A stretch of 64,000 bases of DNA, from NCBI RefSeq assembly GCF_035594125.1, contig NC_087181.1, positions 11,815,000 through 11,878,999 on the forward strand, in the 5' to 3' direction. This document shows positions 48,900 through 61,697 of this stretch, in pieces. Position 1 is the stretch's first letter. Each line of letters opens with the position of its first letter. A program made the translations under genes and the position numbers. The notes under the pieces were generated by a model that worked only from the letters and a program-made list of their open reading frames with translations, was not told where the DNA came from and ran no database searches. Origin of the DNA: Scylla paramamosain (Eukaryota > Arthropoda > Malacostraca > Decapoda > Portunidae).

Positions 48900-49502
48900 C
48901 TGCAGCAAATTAACTCGACAGACGGGAGAGAAATTCAATCTTGTAGCATCTACCTCTTAGAAAGACATTATTAAACATTATTTTTTAGTTATATAAATTA
49001 AAGACAATACAAACACACACACGAATCTCTAAACACAACCTAGATAAATGAAAAGAAGGATAAACAAGTCAGCAAATTAACTCGACAGATGGGAGAGAAA
49101 TTGAATCTTTTATCATTTTCCTCTCAGAAAAAAAATAAATAAATAAAAAAAACATTATTAAACCCTCATACAAAAGCTAAGTTATATAAGATACAGACAG
49201 TACAAACACACACGCCCCAAACAAGAGCCGGATAGATAAAGGATAGATAAACAGCAAATTAACTCGAACAAATTTTTTTAGCATCTACCTCTCAAAAAAC
49301 ATTATTAAACTCTCATACAAAAGCTAAGTTATATAAGATACAGACAATACAAACACACACACGCCCTGTACATAAGCCAGATATATTTAGGGGGATGGAT
49401 AACAGATCAACAAACGGGAGAGAAATTGAACCTTTTAGCATCTACCTTTTAGAAAAATAAAACAAAACCCTCACAACAAAAGCTTCGGTACAAGTTACGG
49501 AC

Positions 49503-49536
<34 letters not shown>

Positions 49537-49560
49537 ACGCTAAACACGAGGCAATGTGGG
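48900..49560. repeat. Degenerate tandem array, about 150-180 bp unit
   Basis: GCAAATTAACTCGACAGAYG, GAGAGAAATTGAATCTT and ACATTATTAAACCCTCATAC recur from 48905, 49073, 49254 and 49402. (CA)n at 49504-49533. Confidence 0.82.
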
Positions 49561-49739
49561 CGGGGGGATAGATAAACAGAAAGATAAACAAGTTAGACAA
49601 AAGGCGAAACAAAAGCGAGGCAAGATCGATGCCAACACTTAACTACTAAACTTCCCCTTCCCTCCCGAACGTTAGAACCTGCAAGTCTAGTTGAACGGGA
49701 GCCATTCAGACCAACTTGCGAACCAGCTACTACCTCTGA

Positions 49740-49952
49740 ACCCTGAGAAATGAACCCTTTAATCTTAAAATGAAACAGTATCCCCGTTAATTTTCGCACT
49801 TTTGAATCTTGAACAGTGAAGAGAGAGAGGGGAAAGGAGAGGAAGGGAGAAGAGGAAGAGAAGAGTAGAAATTCAAGCCTTTAATCTTAAAATGAAACCG
49901 TTTCCCCGTTAATTCTCGTACTTTTGAATCTTGAACAGTGAAAGTGAATGTT

Positions 49953-50000
<48 letters not shown>
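49740..50000. repeat. About 130 bp duplication and (GA)n
   Basis: CTTTAATCTTAAAATGAAAC and GTACTTTTGAATCTTGAACA-like sequence occurs twice (49755, 49878); (GA)n 49959-50000. Confidence 0.82.
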
Positions 50001-50001
<1 letters not shown>

Positions 50002-50177
50002 AAGAGAAGCTGTAAAGAAAATAAAATAGAAAGGAGTAGAAATTGGAGCAGAGGACGATGTAGTTGAAAATAAAAGCTTGAAAACAGTAGAATATTATCT
50101 TTCCAAGGGCGCCACGTCTTCCTTAACTTTGCGGGGGAAGATAATCAGGTTGAGGGAAGGTGGAGGGATTTTTTTTA

Positions 50178-50265
50178 TGCTAACTTGTGGCGGGTGAGAT
50201 TCGAACCGTGTGGTCTGAAGCTCCGAATAGCGAGCGGCAGTTCCGGACGGGTCTTGAGATTTGGT
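50178..50265 (-). repeat. Possible tRNA-derived SINE fragment
   Basis: The minus strand carries GGTTCGAATCTC (50207-50196), a near-perfect Pol III B box, then ACCCGCCACAAG and an A-run (50170-50176 as T). The T-stem does not pair and no A box is clear, so this is not a working tRNA. Confidence 0.3.
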
Positions 50266-50307
50266 GCCTTGCTGTCTGCTCCTATTTGTATTTGTGTTTG
50301 TCTTGCC

Positions 50308-50353
<46 letters not shown>

Positions 50354-50388
50354 TTCGTGCTCTAATACTTGTTACTGAAATATCATCC

Positions 50389-50441
<53 letters not shown>
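50308..50441. repeat. Inverted pair (GA)n / (CT)n
   Basis: GA 50308-50351, 42 bp spacer, CT 50394-50441. Confidence 0.95.
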
Positions 50442-50659
50442 GCGGCCTATCCTCTTTAATATTTTTTTCTCGGGTAAATGACAGAAGCAACGAAACGCAA
50501 CAAAAATTATCACTGAAAAACAGAAACGTGAATGTTGTTTTTTGAATTTCTTTCCACAATTTTTCGTCGATAATCAAATGATAACGAAACAAAGTGGCGG
50601 GAAATGTAAAGTCGACAAAACTAATATCTAGATTTTCTTTATTAATCAATACTAATTAA

Positions 50660-50950
50660 TACTCTTCCTCTTCCTCTTCTTCCTCTCCTGCTCTTCCTCC
50701 CTCTCACCAGCACCAACACCGAAAATTCTACCTCCTCCTCCTCCTCCTCCTCTTCCTCCTCTTCCTCCTCCTCCTCCTCCTCCTCCTGCTGCTTCTCACG
50801 ACCACCACCAACACAACCTTCCTAAAAATACCTAAAAAAATTTAAATAGTTACCAAAAGAAAGGAAGAAATAATAACAAAACAATGAAACTTGCCTGTCC
50901 CTCTTCCTCCTCCTTCTCCTCCTTCTCCTCCTCCTCCTCCTCCTCCAGGT
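50660..50950 (+). repeat. Polypyrimidine (CTC/CTT)n
   Basis: Two blocks, 50662-50790 and 50899-50948. Confidence 0.9.
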
Positions 50951-51480
50951 GTAGATATGGAGGGATGGGTGGGTGAGGAGGAGCCTTCTTCTGTACTACC
51001 CTGTCTCTCTCACCCAAACAGCCCATGTAGTAAGGACCACATGGTGTTTGGATTTCCTTTGTATTCCTTTGTATTCCCCCTAGTCCTTCATTTCACTACC
51101 ACAACCACCACCACCACCACCACAACCCTAGTCACTATCACAAAACTACAGGGAAACGATAAAACAGCTACACTATAACAACTAGAACAATTTTGCAGTA
51201 GTGAGCACACCTGTCCTTGCCGGCGCAGGTGAGCAGCGGCTTAATTAACATGTGGGCAGGTCAGTGAGAAAAAGAGGAACAGGAAAAAGGAAAAAAAAAT
51301 AAAAATGCACCTGTACTTTTTGTGTGTGTGGGATCGGAGGCCTCTCTTGTAGCAGGGTGGGTGAGCTGGTCTCCCCTCGACAGCGATAATTGTATTTTGA
51401 TTATGCTTCTTTTTTTACACGCAGCGTTAATGAGAAACTGCATTCTTTCCTCGTGTTTTCCTATTTTTCTCTCCCTCCCT

Positions 51481-51511
<31 letters not shown>

Positions 51512-51640
51512 CTCCCTGGCAGCAAATGTTGAAGTGTAATACCCACGCGTGTGTCTGTCACTGGTTATGCTTTCCCAGGATGTTGCGCTTGTTTTCTGTA
51601 CGTTGGAGCTTTAAAACTCATGAATTATAATGAGAGGGGG
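50951..51640. other. Unassigned segment
   Basis: Includes CAC triplets (51100-51124) and a CCCTCT patch (51470-51512). No exon found between Beat exons 1 and 2. Confidence 0.45.
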
Positions 51641-52465
51641 GTGACTCAGGGCTCAGGCTGATGAGGTGGCGAGGCTCTGAGGAGAGTGAGGCGAGCGGCG
51701 AGGCAGGTGAGGCTAGAAGCAGGAAAGGTAGGTAAGAATGGGAGGCACGGGAAGAGGCAGGGAAGAGAAGAGACAGGTCAGGAAAGAAGAAAGGTGAGGA
51801 TAAATTGAAGCAAGGGAAAGTAGAAGTAGATAAGGATGGACGGTAAGGAAACAAGCAGGTGAGATGAGAAACAGGTGTGTGGGAAAGGTAAGGATGGAGA
51901 GGTAAGGAAAGAGGCAGGTGAAGATACAAGATAAAGAAGGAGAGACAGGTAGTGAAACAAGGTAAAGAAAAAGCAGGTAAGAAAAAGCAGGTAAGGAAAG
52001 AGAGACAGGTAAGACCGAGATAAGAAATAGAAAGCAGATGAGGATGCAAGGGAGAATAATAAAAAAATAGGTAAAGGTACAAAATAAGGAAAGGGAGCCA
52101 GGAAAGAACGTAAAGTAATGCTTAAAAGAACAGGAAGGGAAAGGAGGCAGGAAAGTGTACATAGAGAGGAGAGAGAGCAGATACCAACACAAGATAAGGA
52201 ACAGAAAGCAGGTTAGGACAGAGAGGCGGATGAGGGTACACAGTTAGAAAGGAAGGTAGGGAGGACGCATGATAAGGAAATGGAGGCAGGTAAGGATGAA
52301 AGGTAAGGAATAAAAAAGTAGATTAGGACAGAGAGGAAGATGAGGGTACAGAGTTGATAGGGATAGCGTAGGGATAACGCAAGATAGGAAAACGGAGGCA
52401 GGTAAAGATGAGAGGTAAGGTAAGAGGGGAAGGTAGGGACGCAAACAAGGCAGGGAACACAATGA
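51641..52465. repeat. Purine-rich minisatellite, about 40-45 bp
   Basis: GGAAAGARGCAGGTRAGGAT and AGAGAGACAGGTAAG variants, about 18 units. Confidence 0.82.
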
Positions 52466-52644
52466 CGGAGGCTCACAAGAGGAGGTCGAAGGCAACAATC
52501 ACACTTTTATTAAACCACTCAACATGAACGCAGTGAAAAACGAGGAAACATTAACGGCTCACGTCACCATAAAACACAAACACTCCGATAGAGGAAGAGA
52601 AGGAGACATTTCAAGAAGTCAGATTACCAAGACTATGGTCCCAA

Positions 52645-52860
52645 ATCTGAAACACTTATGGCCGCACCTCCTCTACTTTCAAAGGCCCCAGCTGAAGTGA
52701 CACGAATTTTTAAGAGTGTTTGAGTTCTATTGAGAGATTAACAGCATATCTACATTACCAACAGGAGAAACATTCTTAAGAACCTGGCTAATAACCTCTG
52801 TGGCCTTTGAAAATAGTCGTGGAGAGGTTGAGAGAGCAAAGCGTTCTAATAAAGGTCAAG
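52645..52860. mobile_element. MITE-like element copy C
   Basis: The left end is AATCTGAAACACTTATGGCC, the right end AGAGCAAAGCGTTCTAATAA. Internal blocks (AGGAGAAACATTCTTAAGAA; CTCTGTGGCCTTTGAAAATA) match copy B in the same orientation. It lies about 100 bp downstream of Beat exon 1, in intron 1. Confidence 0.7.
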
Positions 52861-52956
52861 GAAAGCCACGGGAAGGAACGAGAATAAGAGGAGGTGGGGG
52901 AGGGACCAAGCTACGTTCCTGTACACAGATGAATGAATAAAAGGATGTTTACTCAC

Positions 52957-53029
52957 CTAGAAGAGCCGAGAGGAGCAGGAGCAGTAGTGGCGATCTCTCT
53001 GGCGAAGTGAGATAGAAAAACAGCCTCAT
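52957..53029 (-). CDS. beat: Beat exon 1: start codon and signal peptide
   Basis: ATG at 53029-53027 in a good arthropod context (CACC before, A after). It encodes MRLFFYLTSPERS followed by a leucine-rich core and SALLG, a typical secretory signal peptide. An in-frame TAA at 53147-53149, with no ATG between, supports this start. The exon ends with one base of a glycine codon (phase 1) at 52957, followed by the donor GTGAGT (52956-52951). Exon 2 begins with the two bases that complete this codon. The 5' UTR on the minus strand is rich in CAC/CCA triplets (53030-53065). No TATA box is clear, so the promoter is not located. Confidence 0.88.
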
Positions 53030-53766
53030 GGTGGTAGCGGTAGCGGTGGTGGTGGTGGTGGTGCTGGTTGCCTTACCGTCGCCACTGCATCGTGTTTGGC
53101 TTCCCGCTGGCTTCCCGCTGGCTTCACTACACCTCTCGTTTCTCTGTTAGCACGAAATCGTTAATCCCAGCAGTTCTTTTCTCTTCTTTTCATAATTTAT
53201 TGCTGAATATCACGGCACTTAGATATATTTCCTTTAACTTTACGGCTCACTATAAATTGCAGACTTTTCTTCACGATTATTTTTGGTCTTGTTCACTTTT
53301 ATCGCCTGTTCGATCATTTATCTTCTCATTTCTTTCCTTTTCTGCAAGTTACGTAGACCTGTTTCAGAATTTACTATCAAAATCCACACGTTACCTTCCC
53401 TTTCCTTTTTCTTTCAATGTATGGCTGATTTCAACTATACTCAGCCATTTCAGAGTTCAAAATTGAGCACTGCAAGTCACCCAACGCACCTAGAAAACAT
53501 AGTCAAACATACAGTCAAATTCAAGTCATCAATCAACACATCTCGCTTAAGTTTGAGAACACTCCGACATCACAACACGAGCCGAAGCAACAACTGACCT
53601 ATATTTAATTACCAATGACTTCTTACCACCTTATATTAGCGCCAAAGACTCTAGCAGCAAGGTAGGGATGTGTACTTAACCTCGTCTAGCGGTACATCAA
53701 CACAAACCGAGCCAATGACAACCAGCAACCCACAATGCAAAGACAAAACAATACCACTCCCTCACT
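53030..53766. other. Region upstream of Beat exon 1 (5' UTR and possible promoter)
   Basis: GGT triplets at 53031-53065 are in the likely 5' UTR. A 15 bp duplication (GCTGGCTTCCC) lies near 53097-53120. No convincing TATA or initiator seen. The rest is AT-rich unique DNA. Confidence 0.4.
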
Positions 53767-54008
53767 TTAGATCATATTCTGAAACACTTCCGCGCCGCAT
53801 CTCCACTACATTCAAAAGGCTTTAATTGAACTGACACGTGTTTTTAGGGTGTTTTTTTTTTTTTTTTATGGATCTAGTGACAGATTATTAAGTTTTGTAT
53901 ATTAAAAACAGGAGAAACACTCTTGAGAACACGGCTAATCGTCTCTGCAGCGTTTGAAAATATTCGTGGTGAGACTGAGAGAGATAGCAAAGCGTTTCAG
54001 AATACTGG
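53767..54008. mobile_element. MITE-like element copy B (best terminal inverted repeats)
   Basis: The left end reads ATATTCTGAAACACTT and the right end AAGCGTTTCAGAATACT. These are inverted copies over about 15 bp with one or two mismatches. The 240 bp body is AT-rich with no ORF, and the same body is found in copies A, C, D and E. Target-site duplication not resolved. Confidence 0.75.
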
Positions 54009-54038
54009 CTTGAGCCACTTCCTCACTCGCTCACTTGC

Positions 54039-54215
54039 TCACTCGCCTCCCTTCCGCGGCCCCATGATGGACTCCCGCACGCCCTTGAAGACCCACAGAC
54101 ACGCTCCACCCTCCGGCTCCTCCACGCTCCTCACGGCCTCCTCCACGCACTCTTCTGTCCCTCCATCACCACTCGAGCCTCCCCTGCCTCTCACAACCTC
54201 ACGCGCCGGCTGAGT
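54039..54215 (-). other. Unassigned open frame with an acceptor-like site upstream
   Basis: A minus-strand frame of 58 codons, GC-rich, reading EECVEEAVRSVEEPEGGACL, then WVFKGVRESIMGPRKGGE and a stop. CTTCCCTCCGCAG at 54240-54228 resembles a 3' splice site, but TGA at 54218 lies in frame below it. It could be a 5' UTR exon of Beat or a repeat-borne frame. Not recognised. Confidence 0.2.
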
Positions 54216-54299
54216 TCACAAAGGCGTCTGCGGAGGGAAGAAAGGCATGTTAATCAGCTGGCGTGTTTAGCTTCCCCGTGACTGTGTGTTAGTGAAGGT

Positions 54300-54598
54300 T
54301 GTGTTAGTAAAGGTGCTGTTTTGCTTAACTCTTTCACTGCTATACTTTTTTTTTTCTTTTTAAATGTCTATAGTTTTTTTTTCGGCTCTGATATTTGTAT
54401 GGTAGTCTGTCATTTTGTGTATTTAGGTTTCAAGGGACTGTGTAAGAAAAGGGTTGTGTTTTGCTTAATCCTTTCACTCCTAACAGACATTTTTTTTTTC
54501 TATAAACACCTACAGGATTTTTTTTTTTTTTTGTTGTTTTAGTTATTTTGTACTTTTTGTATTGTAGTCTCCAAAATTGTTCTGTATATTTAGGCTCC

Positions 54599-54678
<80 letters not shown>

Positions 54679-55345
54679 CTTGTTTTGACTAACGCTTTTT
54701 CACTGGTGCACTTTTTTCTTATTCATAAACATCTACAGGGTTTTTTCGTCACTAGATTTTGTATTGTAGTGTCTGGTAATGTTCTGTATCCTGGGGAAGG
54801 AAAAATGTTGTTGTTGTTGTTGTTGTTGTTGTGTCAATGTAAATAATTTTAGAGTGGTTCCTGGAAAAGATTAAATGAACTTTACACTTTCTTTTTCGCT
54901 CTCTGTGTCCATGTAACTTTATTTTTCAGAGTTCCCTACAAAAGACAAAATTAAACTCATATTCTCGATTTCTGTTGTGTGTGCCCATGTAAACAATTTT
55001 CTTTCAGTTTCCCTTAGAAAAAAAGGTAATGACATTCTCTCTTTTTTCACTTTACATGCACTTAAGTCTTTTCATACAAATCCCTAGAAAACACAAAAGT
55101 AACCTCACATTCGCTATTTCTGTTTTCTTTTTTTTTATTATCCACGTCCTTATAAGCCATTTTTTTACACAGCTCCAAGGAAACACAAGACTAACATCAC
55201 ATTCTCTCCTGTTCGTTACCTCTTACGTAAACCATTTTTTTTAAATATATATAGTTTTCCCTGGAGAGGATAAAATTAACCATGTTCTCTATTTTCCATT
55301 CTCTGTGTCCGTATAAACAACTATTCTACACTGCTCTGAATATTA
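54300..55345. repeat. Degenerate tandem arrays and (GT)n
   Basis: GCTTAATCCTTTCACT and TATAAACACCTACAGG units (54320, 54463, 54687); then 75-95 bp units with TCCCTAGAAAACACAAAA and ACATTCTCTATTTCTG (54932-55340). (GT)n at 54599-54677. Confidence 0.75.
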
Positions 55346-55627
55346 AAAGAGTACCAAAGCTATAAAGTAAGTTAATTTTCACTTTTAAATATAGTTAATC
55401 ATAACCCAGATACGTGGAGTAAAATTTCCATGTTTAAGTGGCTTATGAATCAAATGTACCGAAACCAAATTGCCGATGCTTCATTAGGAGAGGAGGGGAG
55501 TGAGGGGAGGATCAAACTGGCGATAATTGCTTAAAAACACGGCGAGGAAGCTATCGGATGACACCACCATCCCGCCTTTCTGAGTGGCGCTGTCGGGGCG
55601 AGAAGAATGAGGCTCGTCTAGGATCAT
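55346..55627. other. Unassigned segment
   Basis: Unique, with GAGGAGGGGAGTGAGGGGAG near 55490. No gene. Confidence 0.4.
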
Positions 55628-55957
55628 ACGCTGAAACACTTCTGCGCCACACCTCCACTACTTTCAAAAGGCTCTAGTCAAAGTTTTTAGGTGTTCTTTT
55701 TTTTTATGGTTCTAAAGACAGATTGGCGATAAGAGAGATTCTGCACTAGGGAAAACAAAAAAAAAATTCCACTATTTTTAACAGGACCCGGTGCTAATTA
55801 TTCGTTTTCAAGAGCTTTCCTTGATTCTAATGATACCAAGAAATCTGCACCACGGATAGGACAAAAACTAACAGGTAAACAATCCCAAGAACCCGCCAAG
55901 TCATCTCCGTGGCCTTTAGAGACGCTCCTGATGAGAGAACAATGCATTTAAGAATAT
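55628..55957. mobile_element. MITE-like element copy A
   Basis: The left end is CATACGCTGAAACACTTCTG. The right end (AATGCATTTAAGAATATGG) is diverged. Inner blocks match copy B, with an extra internal about 80 bp repeat of the motif TTGATTCTAATGA. Confidence 0.65.
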
Positions 55958-55964
55958 GGACGTG

Positions 55965-55969
55965 TGTGC

Positions 55970-56010
<41 letters not shown>
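55965..56010 (+). repeat. (GT)n-(GA)n compound
   Basis: GT 55967-55989 joined to GA 55990-56010. Confidence 0.95.
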
Positions 56011-56013
<3 letters not shown>

Positions 56014-56203
56014 GTTTAGAATCCCCCCTCCTCCATCTACCACCTCTCCACCTATCTACTTCTTCCACGTACTCTCCTTTCACTTTCAGGGTGCAGGTGA
56101 GGTGTGGGCGCCTTCCCATGTGTGTTCGTTATCTCAGGTGAGGAGGCCCCCGTGTGGGAGACGCAAATTAATAGAAAGGCGAGGGTAAGTGTGAATTAGA
56201 GCG

Positions 56204-56205
<2 letters not shown>

Positions 56206-56288
<83 letters not shown>

Positions 56289-56412
56289 TTGCCTCTTCTC
56301 GAATAGATTTTTCTCTTTTTCTCTCGTTTTTTTTCTCTCCAATTCACTTTTTTTTTCTCTTTCTCTTTCTCCTTGTCGTTTTTTCAACACACATCATTTT
56401 ATTCATTTTAAT

Positions 56413-56486
<74 letters not shown>
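56206..56486 (+). repeat. Two (GA)n microsatellites
   Basis: 56206-56284 and 56413-56486. Confidence 0.97.
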
Positions 56487-56489
56487 GGA

Positions 56490-56945
56490 TGTAACGCTTT
56501 CCTAGAACATGAAAGCATAAAACCTTTAGCATTTTTTCTTTCCCTCTCACTCTCATTCCTCCTTCCTCCTTCCGCCTCCTCCTCCTCCTCCTCCTCCGTC
56601 TCCTCGTTTTCCGCCATCTCTTTTCTTTCAGTTTCCACACCACTTAATTCCCTCCCCCCCAATCTCCTTACCTCCTCAGCTTTCCCACCTCCCGCCTCCT
56701 ATTCTTCCCTTCATTAATCTTGCCACCGAATGATCCAATTTCTCCTCATTCTCTCCACCTGCTTTGCTATTTCTCCCTCTTCCATTTTCACCTCTTCTTC
56801 TTCCACCACCACCACCACCATGCACCCTCTTCCCTTCCTCTCTCCCTTCCTTCCTTCCTGTTTATCCATCCCACGCCCCTCTCCACTCGTTTCTCTCCTT
56901 CTCCTTTACATTTCCACCTCCTGTGCCTTCTTCTGCCCCTTCGTC
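56490..56945 (+). repeat. Polypyrimidine tract
   Basis: CTC triplets (56575-56597) and CCTTCC-rich DNA. Open frames are low complexity. Confidence 0.85.
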
Positions 56946-58030
<1,085 letters not shown>

Positions 58031-58905
58031 TCAAGTCTTGAAAATACAGTGGGGAGGAAATGTTATGCCACTTGTGAGTGAATGAATGACGTGAAATAAA
58101 ATGAGGTAATGTTTTTTTAGTGTTTGAGTCCTTCTACTCCACTTTTCTTTATTTTTATTGTGGTCATTGTATACCAGCTTTGAAAATACTGTGAGGAGGA
58201 AATGTTATACCACCTGTGAGTGAATGAATGACGTGAAATAAAATGAAGTAATCTTTTTTTAGTGTTTGAGTCATATTAATCCATTTGTTTTACTGATTGT
58301 GTATACTTTCTCGCCTTTTTTTTTTTTTTTTGACGTGATAATGCATCTCACCTCTTCAAGATAGTGAAAAAACATCCCGCGTGACGTGAAATAAGACATG
58401 ACGTAATGTTCTCTAGTTTACAATTTATTTCTCTTCCATTTCTTACCTGTTTAGTGTTTTGTTTTTTTTTCCCGACGTGGTAATGCTCTCCGACTCTTGA
58501 AAGCGCAGTAATAAATATGCTACCAGTGAATGACGTAGAATAAGACACGTTCCCGCCCTCCTCTTCCAAATTCTTTACTTTTCTTTATAGTTCTTTCTTT
58601 TTTCTGACGTGTAATGCATCCTACCTTTTGGAAATAGTGAAACAAAGACATTCCAGCACTGAGTGACGTATAATAAGTCACCTACTTTTCATATCCTTCA
58701 CGTCTACTATTCACCTGTTCTTTAGCGCCTCTTTTACCTTCTTTGACGTGGTAATGCATCGCAGCCCTTGAAAATCATGAAAAAAACAGCATCCCACCAG
58801 TGACTGACGTGAAATAAAATTGCGATAATGTTTTTTTGCCTTCCACGTCTATCATTTCACTCAAGACCTTTTACTTTCCCCGACGCGGCAACGACATTAC
58901 ACACG
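58031..58905. repeat. Degenerate tandem array, about 130-170 bp unit
   Basis: CTTGAAAATACAGTG, GAGTGAATGAATGACGTGAA and GACGTGGTAATGCATC recur near 58037, 58180, 58351, 58494, 58624 and 58757. Confidence 0.85.
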
Positions 58906-59089
58906 TCAGGAAAGCAGAGGCGTGCATAGTGTAAGAGTGCCGAGTTTAGCTGACCAAGAGTGTGGCGGTGAGGTTATCGAGAGTGGAATGACGTGTTACT
59001 CTGTTGACATGTGAGACGGAAGGAGTGAAATATAAGAGGGCGGAGTAAGAGTAAAGCGTTTGAGCGTTTGACTATCATCTGCCATAAGA
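58906..59089. other. Unassigned unique segment
   Basis: No repeat or gene recognised. Confidence 0.4.
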
Positions 59090-59165
59090 GCCTAAGAAAA
59101 CAAGGGAAGCTGCTGGAAGCCATCAGACCTACACGTGGTGGTCTTTGTATAAAATATACCTATAT
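59090..59165 (-). mobile_element. LINE-B 3' end fragment, short
   Basis: The minus strand reads ACCACGTGTAGGTCTGATGG, then CAGCTTCCCTTGTTTTCTTA. It lies about 120 bp from the LINE-A-related tail at 59280. Confidence 0.7.
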
Positions 59166-59279
59166 TTCCATTCATCTAAGCAACTCAACGTGAATTTAGA
59201 AACCAATCAATTATACGAAATAGATACGATAAAAAATATATCAATATCACCCCAGAATGCAATGAAAATAAGGGAAACT

Positions 59280-59460
59280 ATTATTTTTTTTTCGAAGTAT
59301 GAGAGGCTCCGGCTAAGGGCAATAAGGGTAATGAAGAAAAGGCCCACTCAAGGTACCAGTCCCTAAAGAAAGCAGTCTAAGGGCGAGTCCAAAATTACAT
59401 GGTGGAGAGTCTTGAAGCTTCCCTCCTGAGAGAACTTGGTCGCCTTCACACAGTGCTAAC
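59280..59460 (-). mobile_element. LINE-A-related 3' tail fragment
   Basis: On the minus strand it reads CAGGAGGGAAGCTTCAAGAC, GGGACTGGTACCTTGAGTGG, TTGCCCTTAGCCGGAG and an A-run (plus-strand T-run at 59284-59291). It matches the ORF end and 3' UTR of LINE-A but is diverged, so it belongs to a related subfamily or to a SINE that shares the tail. Confidence 0.72.
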
Positions 59461-59479
59461 AGGTAACACATAAAGGGAT

Positions 59480-60430
59480 GACAGGTGACAGAAGTATGGT
59501 TACCTCACGCATCACTATATGGAGAATTAATATACAATAATTTCCTATTATTTACCACATTAGCAATACAGATACGATCTTTAGAAGTCCTTAGAATCTC
59601 GATCGCTCCTTCAACTGTCGTGTCTAGTAATTAAACTCAATACTTGTACAGAATTTGATTAAACCTGAAGTCTCACTATGTGGAAAAATAATACGCAATA
59701 TTTCTTTATCTATTACTACCCTAACATTGCATATAAAGCCTCTATAAGTCTTAAATTAGTCGATCACTTCTGTGGATGCAAACTGAGTCTTGAAGTTAAA
59801 CTCTTGCACCGAATTCACATGAAACCTGACGTCCAACTATATGGAAAATCAATATCCAATACTTCTCTTCCTATTATTACCTTAACAATACAGACACGAT
59901 CTTCAGAAGTCTTAAATTAGTTGGTCACTTCTTTATCTATTAATTGTATGTCTGAAAATTATACTATATACCCTTGTACCAAATTTTACGAAGCCTTAAG
60001 TTTTACTATATAAGAAATACAGATAAACAATGATACAACCTCTAAAAGTCTTTAACTACTCAGTCACTTGTTTACCTGTTTATTGTGTGACTGTAAACTA
60101 TACCCTACACGTTTACAGTATTTTACGAAGTCTTAAGTTAAAGGGTGAAATAGGTACTTGATCACTCCTTTAGCTGTTATTAGTGTCTGGAAATCAAATT
60201 ATATACTCGCACCAAATTTTACGGTGGAAGAGTTCAGCTAAAGGATGAAATTGTTACTTGATCACTCCTTTACCTGTTATTAGTGTCTGGAAACCAAGTT
60301 CTGCACCCGCACCACGTTTTATGGAGCTTGAAGCCTTAAGATATAAGATGAAACAAGTAATAGATCACTTCCTTATCTTTATTCTGTATTTGTTCAAATT
60401 TTACGAAGCTTGAAGTCAAAGTAAAGGCAA
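59480..60430. repeat. Degenerate tandem array, about 163 bp unit, then about 102 bp units
   Basis: CACTATATGGARAAATAATA recurs near 59509, 59671, 59836 and 59999. ATCACTCCTTTACCTGTTAT and TAGTGTCTGGAAA near 60155 and 60257 define a shorter unit. Confidence 0.82.
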
Positions 60431-60633
60431 CAACAGCTTCCAACGCTCTTCCCTCTTAAAGAAATCCTACTTGAATGTATTCTGATGCTATTTTCCCAGT
60501 GTTTCAAATCCTCTCACCTGTTCTTACCTGCTCTCCCTCTCCCCTCACCTGTTATTACTTCCTCCTCCTCTCCCAGCTCCCCTCTCCCGGCCTAAGTGAC
60601 AATGCACCCGTCCCCGGAAGTAACTCTCACAGG

Positions 60634-60635
<2 letters not shown>

Positions 60636-60708
<73 letters not shown>
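60636..60708 (+). repeat. (CT)n microsatellite
   Basis: Pure CT. Confidence 0.97.
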
Positions 60709-60710
<2 letters not shown>

Positions 60711-61697
60711 TCTGCATCTCAGTTTCAGCTTTTATTTAATTATTTAGTTATTCTTTTGTTATTTTCGAGGGTTGATAAGATGTTAAGCCTCATTTTTTTT
60801 CATATATATTCATATATACATTAACTTTTGAATTATTTAGAGCTAATGTAGGGAAATTTTGATATACACACATACTGACACACACACATACTGACACACA
60901 CACATAATGACACACACACACACACACACGGTAAACTTGCCTGAGTAATCCCAAGACGCCACTCGAAGACACAACTTGTTCCTGCCTGTGCTCGTACCAG
61001 TGAACCCCACTTAGCAGGCCACTACAGACTCCACAAGTGCGTAAGTAGACACCCTCGTATGCCTTCCTTTTCCGCGGCTCACACACAAACCCGCCGCTAC
61101 ACAAACAAACACGGATTTCACCACAGAGGCGAGGAAAAAACACGTTAATTTCAATCTCTACCGCTCGAGAATCATCACGACAAACTAGATGGAGTGTTGG
61201 GAAGCCAGGAAGCGGCGCGGGAAGGATTGTCGTACCTAACCCCGAGGAAGTAAGAGAGAGGACAACAAGAGCAGAGGAGGCAGCGTGTTCCCCCGACCTC
61301 TGCCGCCCTCAGACTGACCGACCCGCGCCAGTGCCACCAGCCAGCCACTCCAATGAGGACAGGTTAGCCGGGGCGGGGCTGTGAGGATGGGTGGAGGAGG
61401 GGCAAGAGGTGTGGGATGAGAGGTGCTTCCTTGGACACACCAGATCACATGTTTCATTCAGTCCCTCGATGTCTCTGTGTTGTTTGATGTCTTGGGTGTA
61501 ACTTGGTGTTTCTATGTTGCATTGTCTGTGTTACTCTGTGTTTCGTTGTTCTTGTTACTCTGTTATTGTTTTATTATCTCTGTTTCATTGTCTGTCTCCT
61601 TGCTTCTCTGTTTCTTCCGTTTCGTCGTCTCTGTTATCCTCTCTCATTGCCTCTGTTAATCTTTCTCTGTCATTCTGTTTCTCTGTCACTCTGTATC
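60709..61697. other. Unassigned segment
   Basis: CACACATACTGA repeats at 60865-60930, then unique GC-moderate DNA (60940-61460) with no exon recognised, then TCTGTTTC-rich DNA. Confidence 0.45.
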
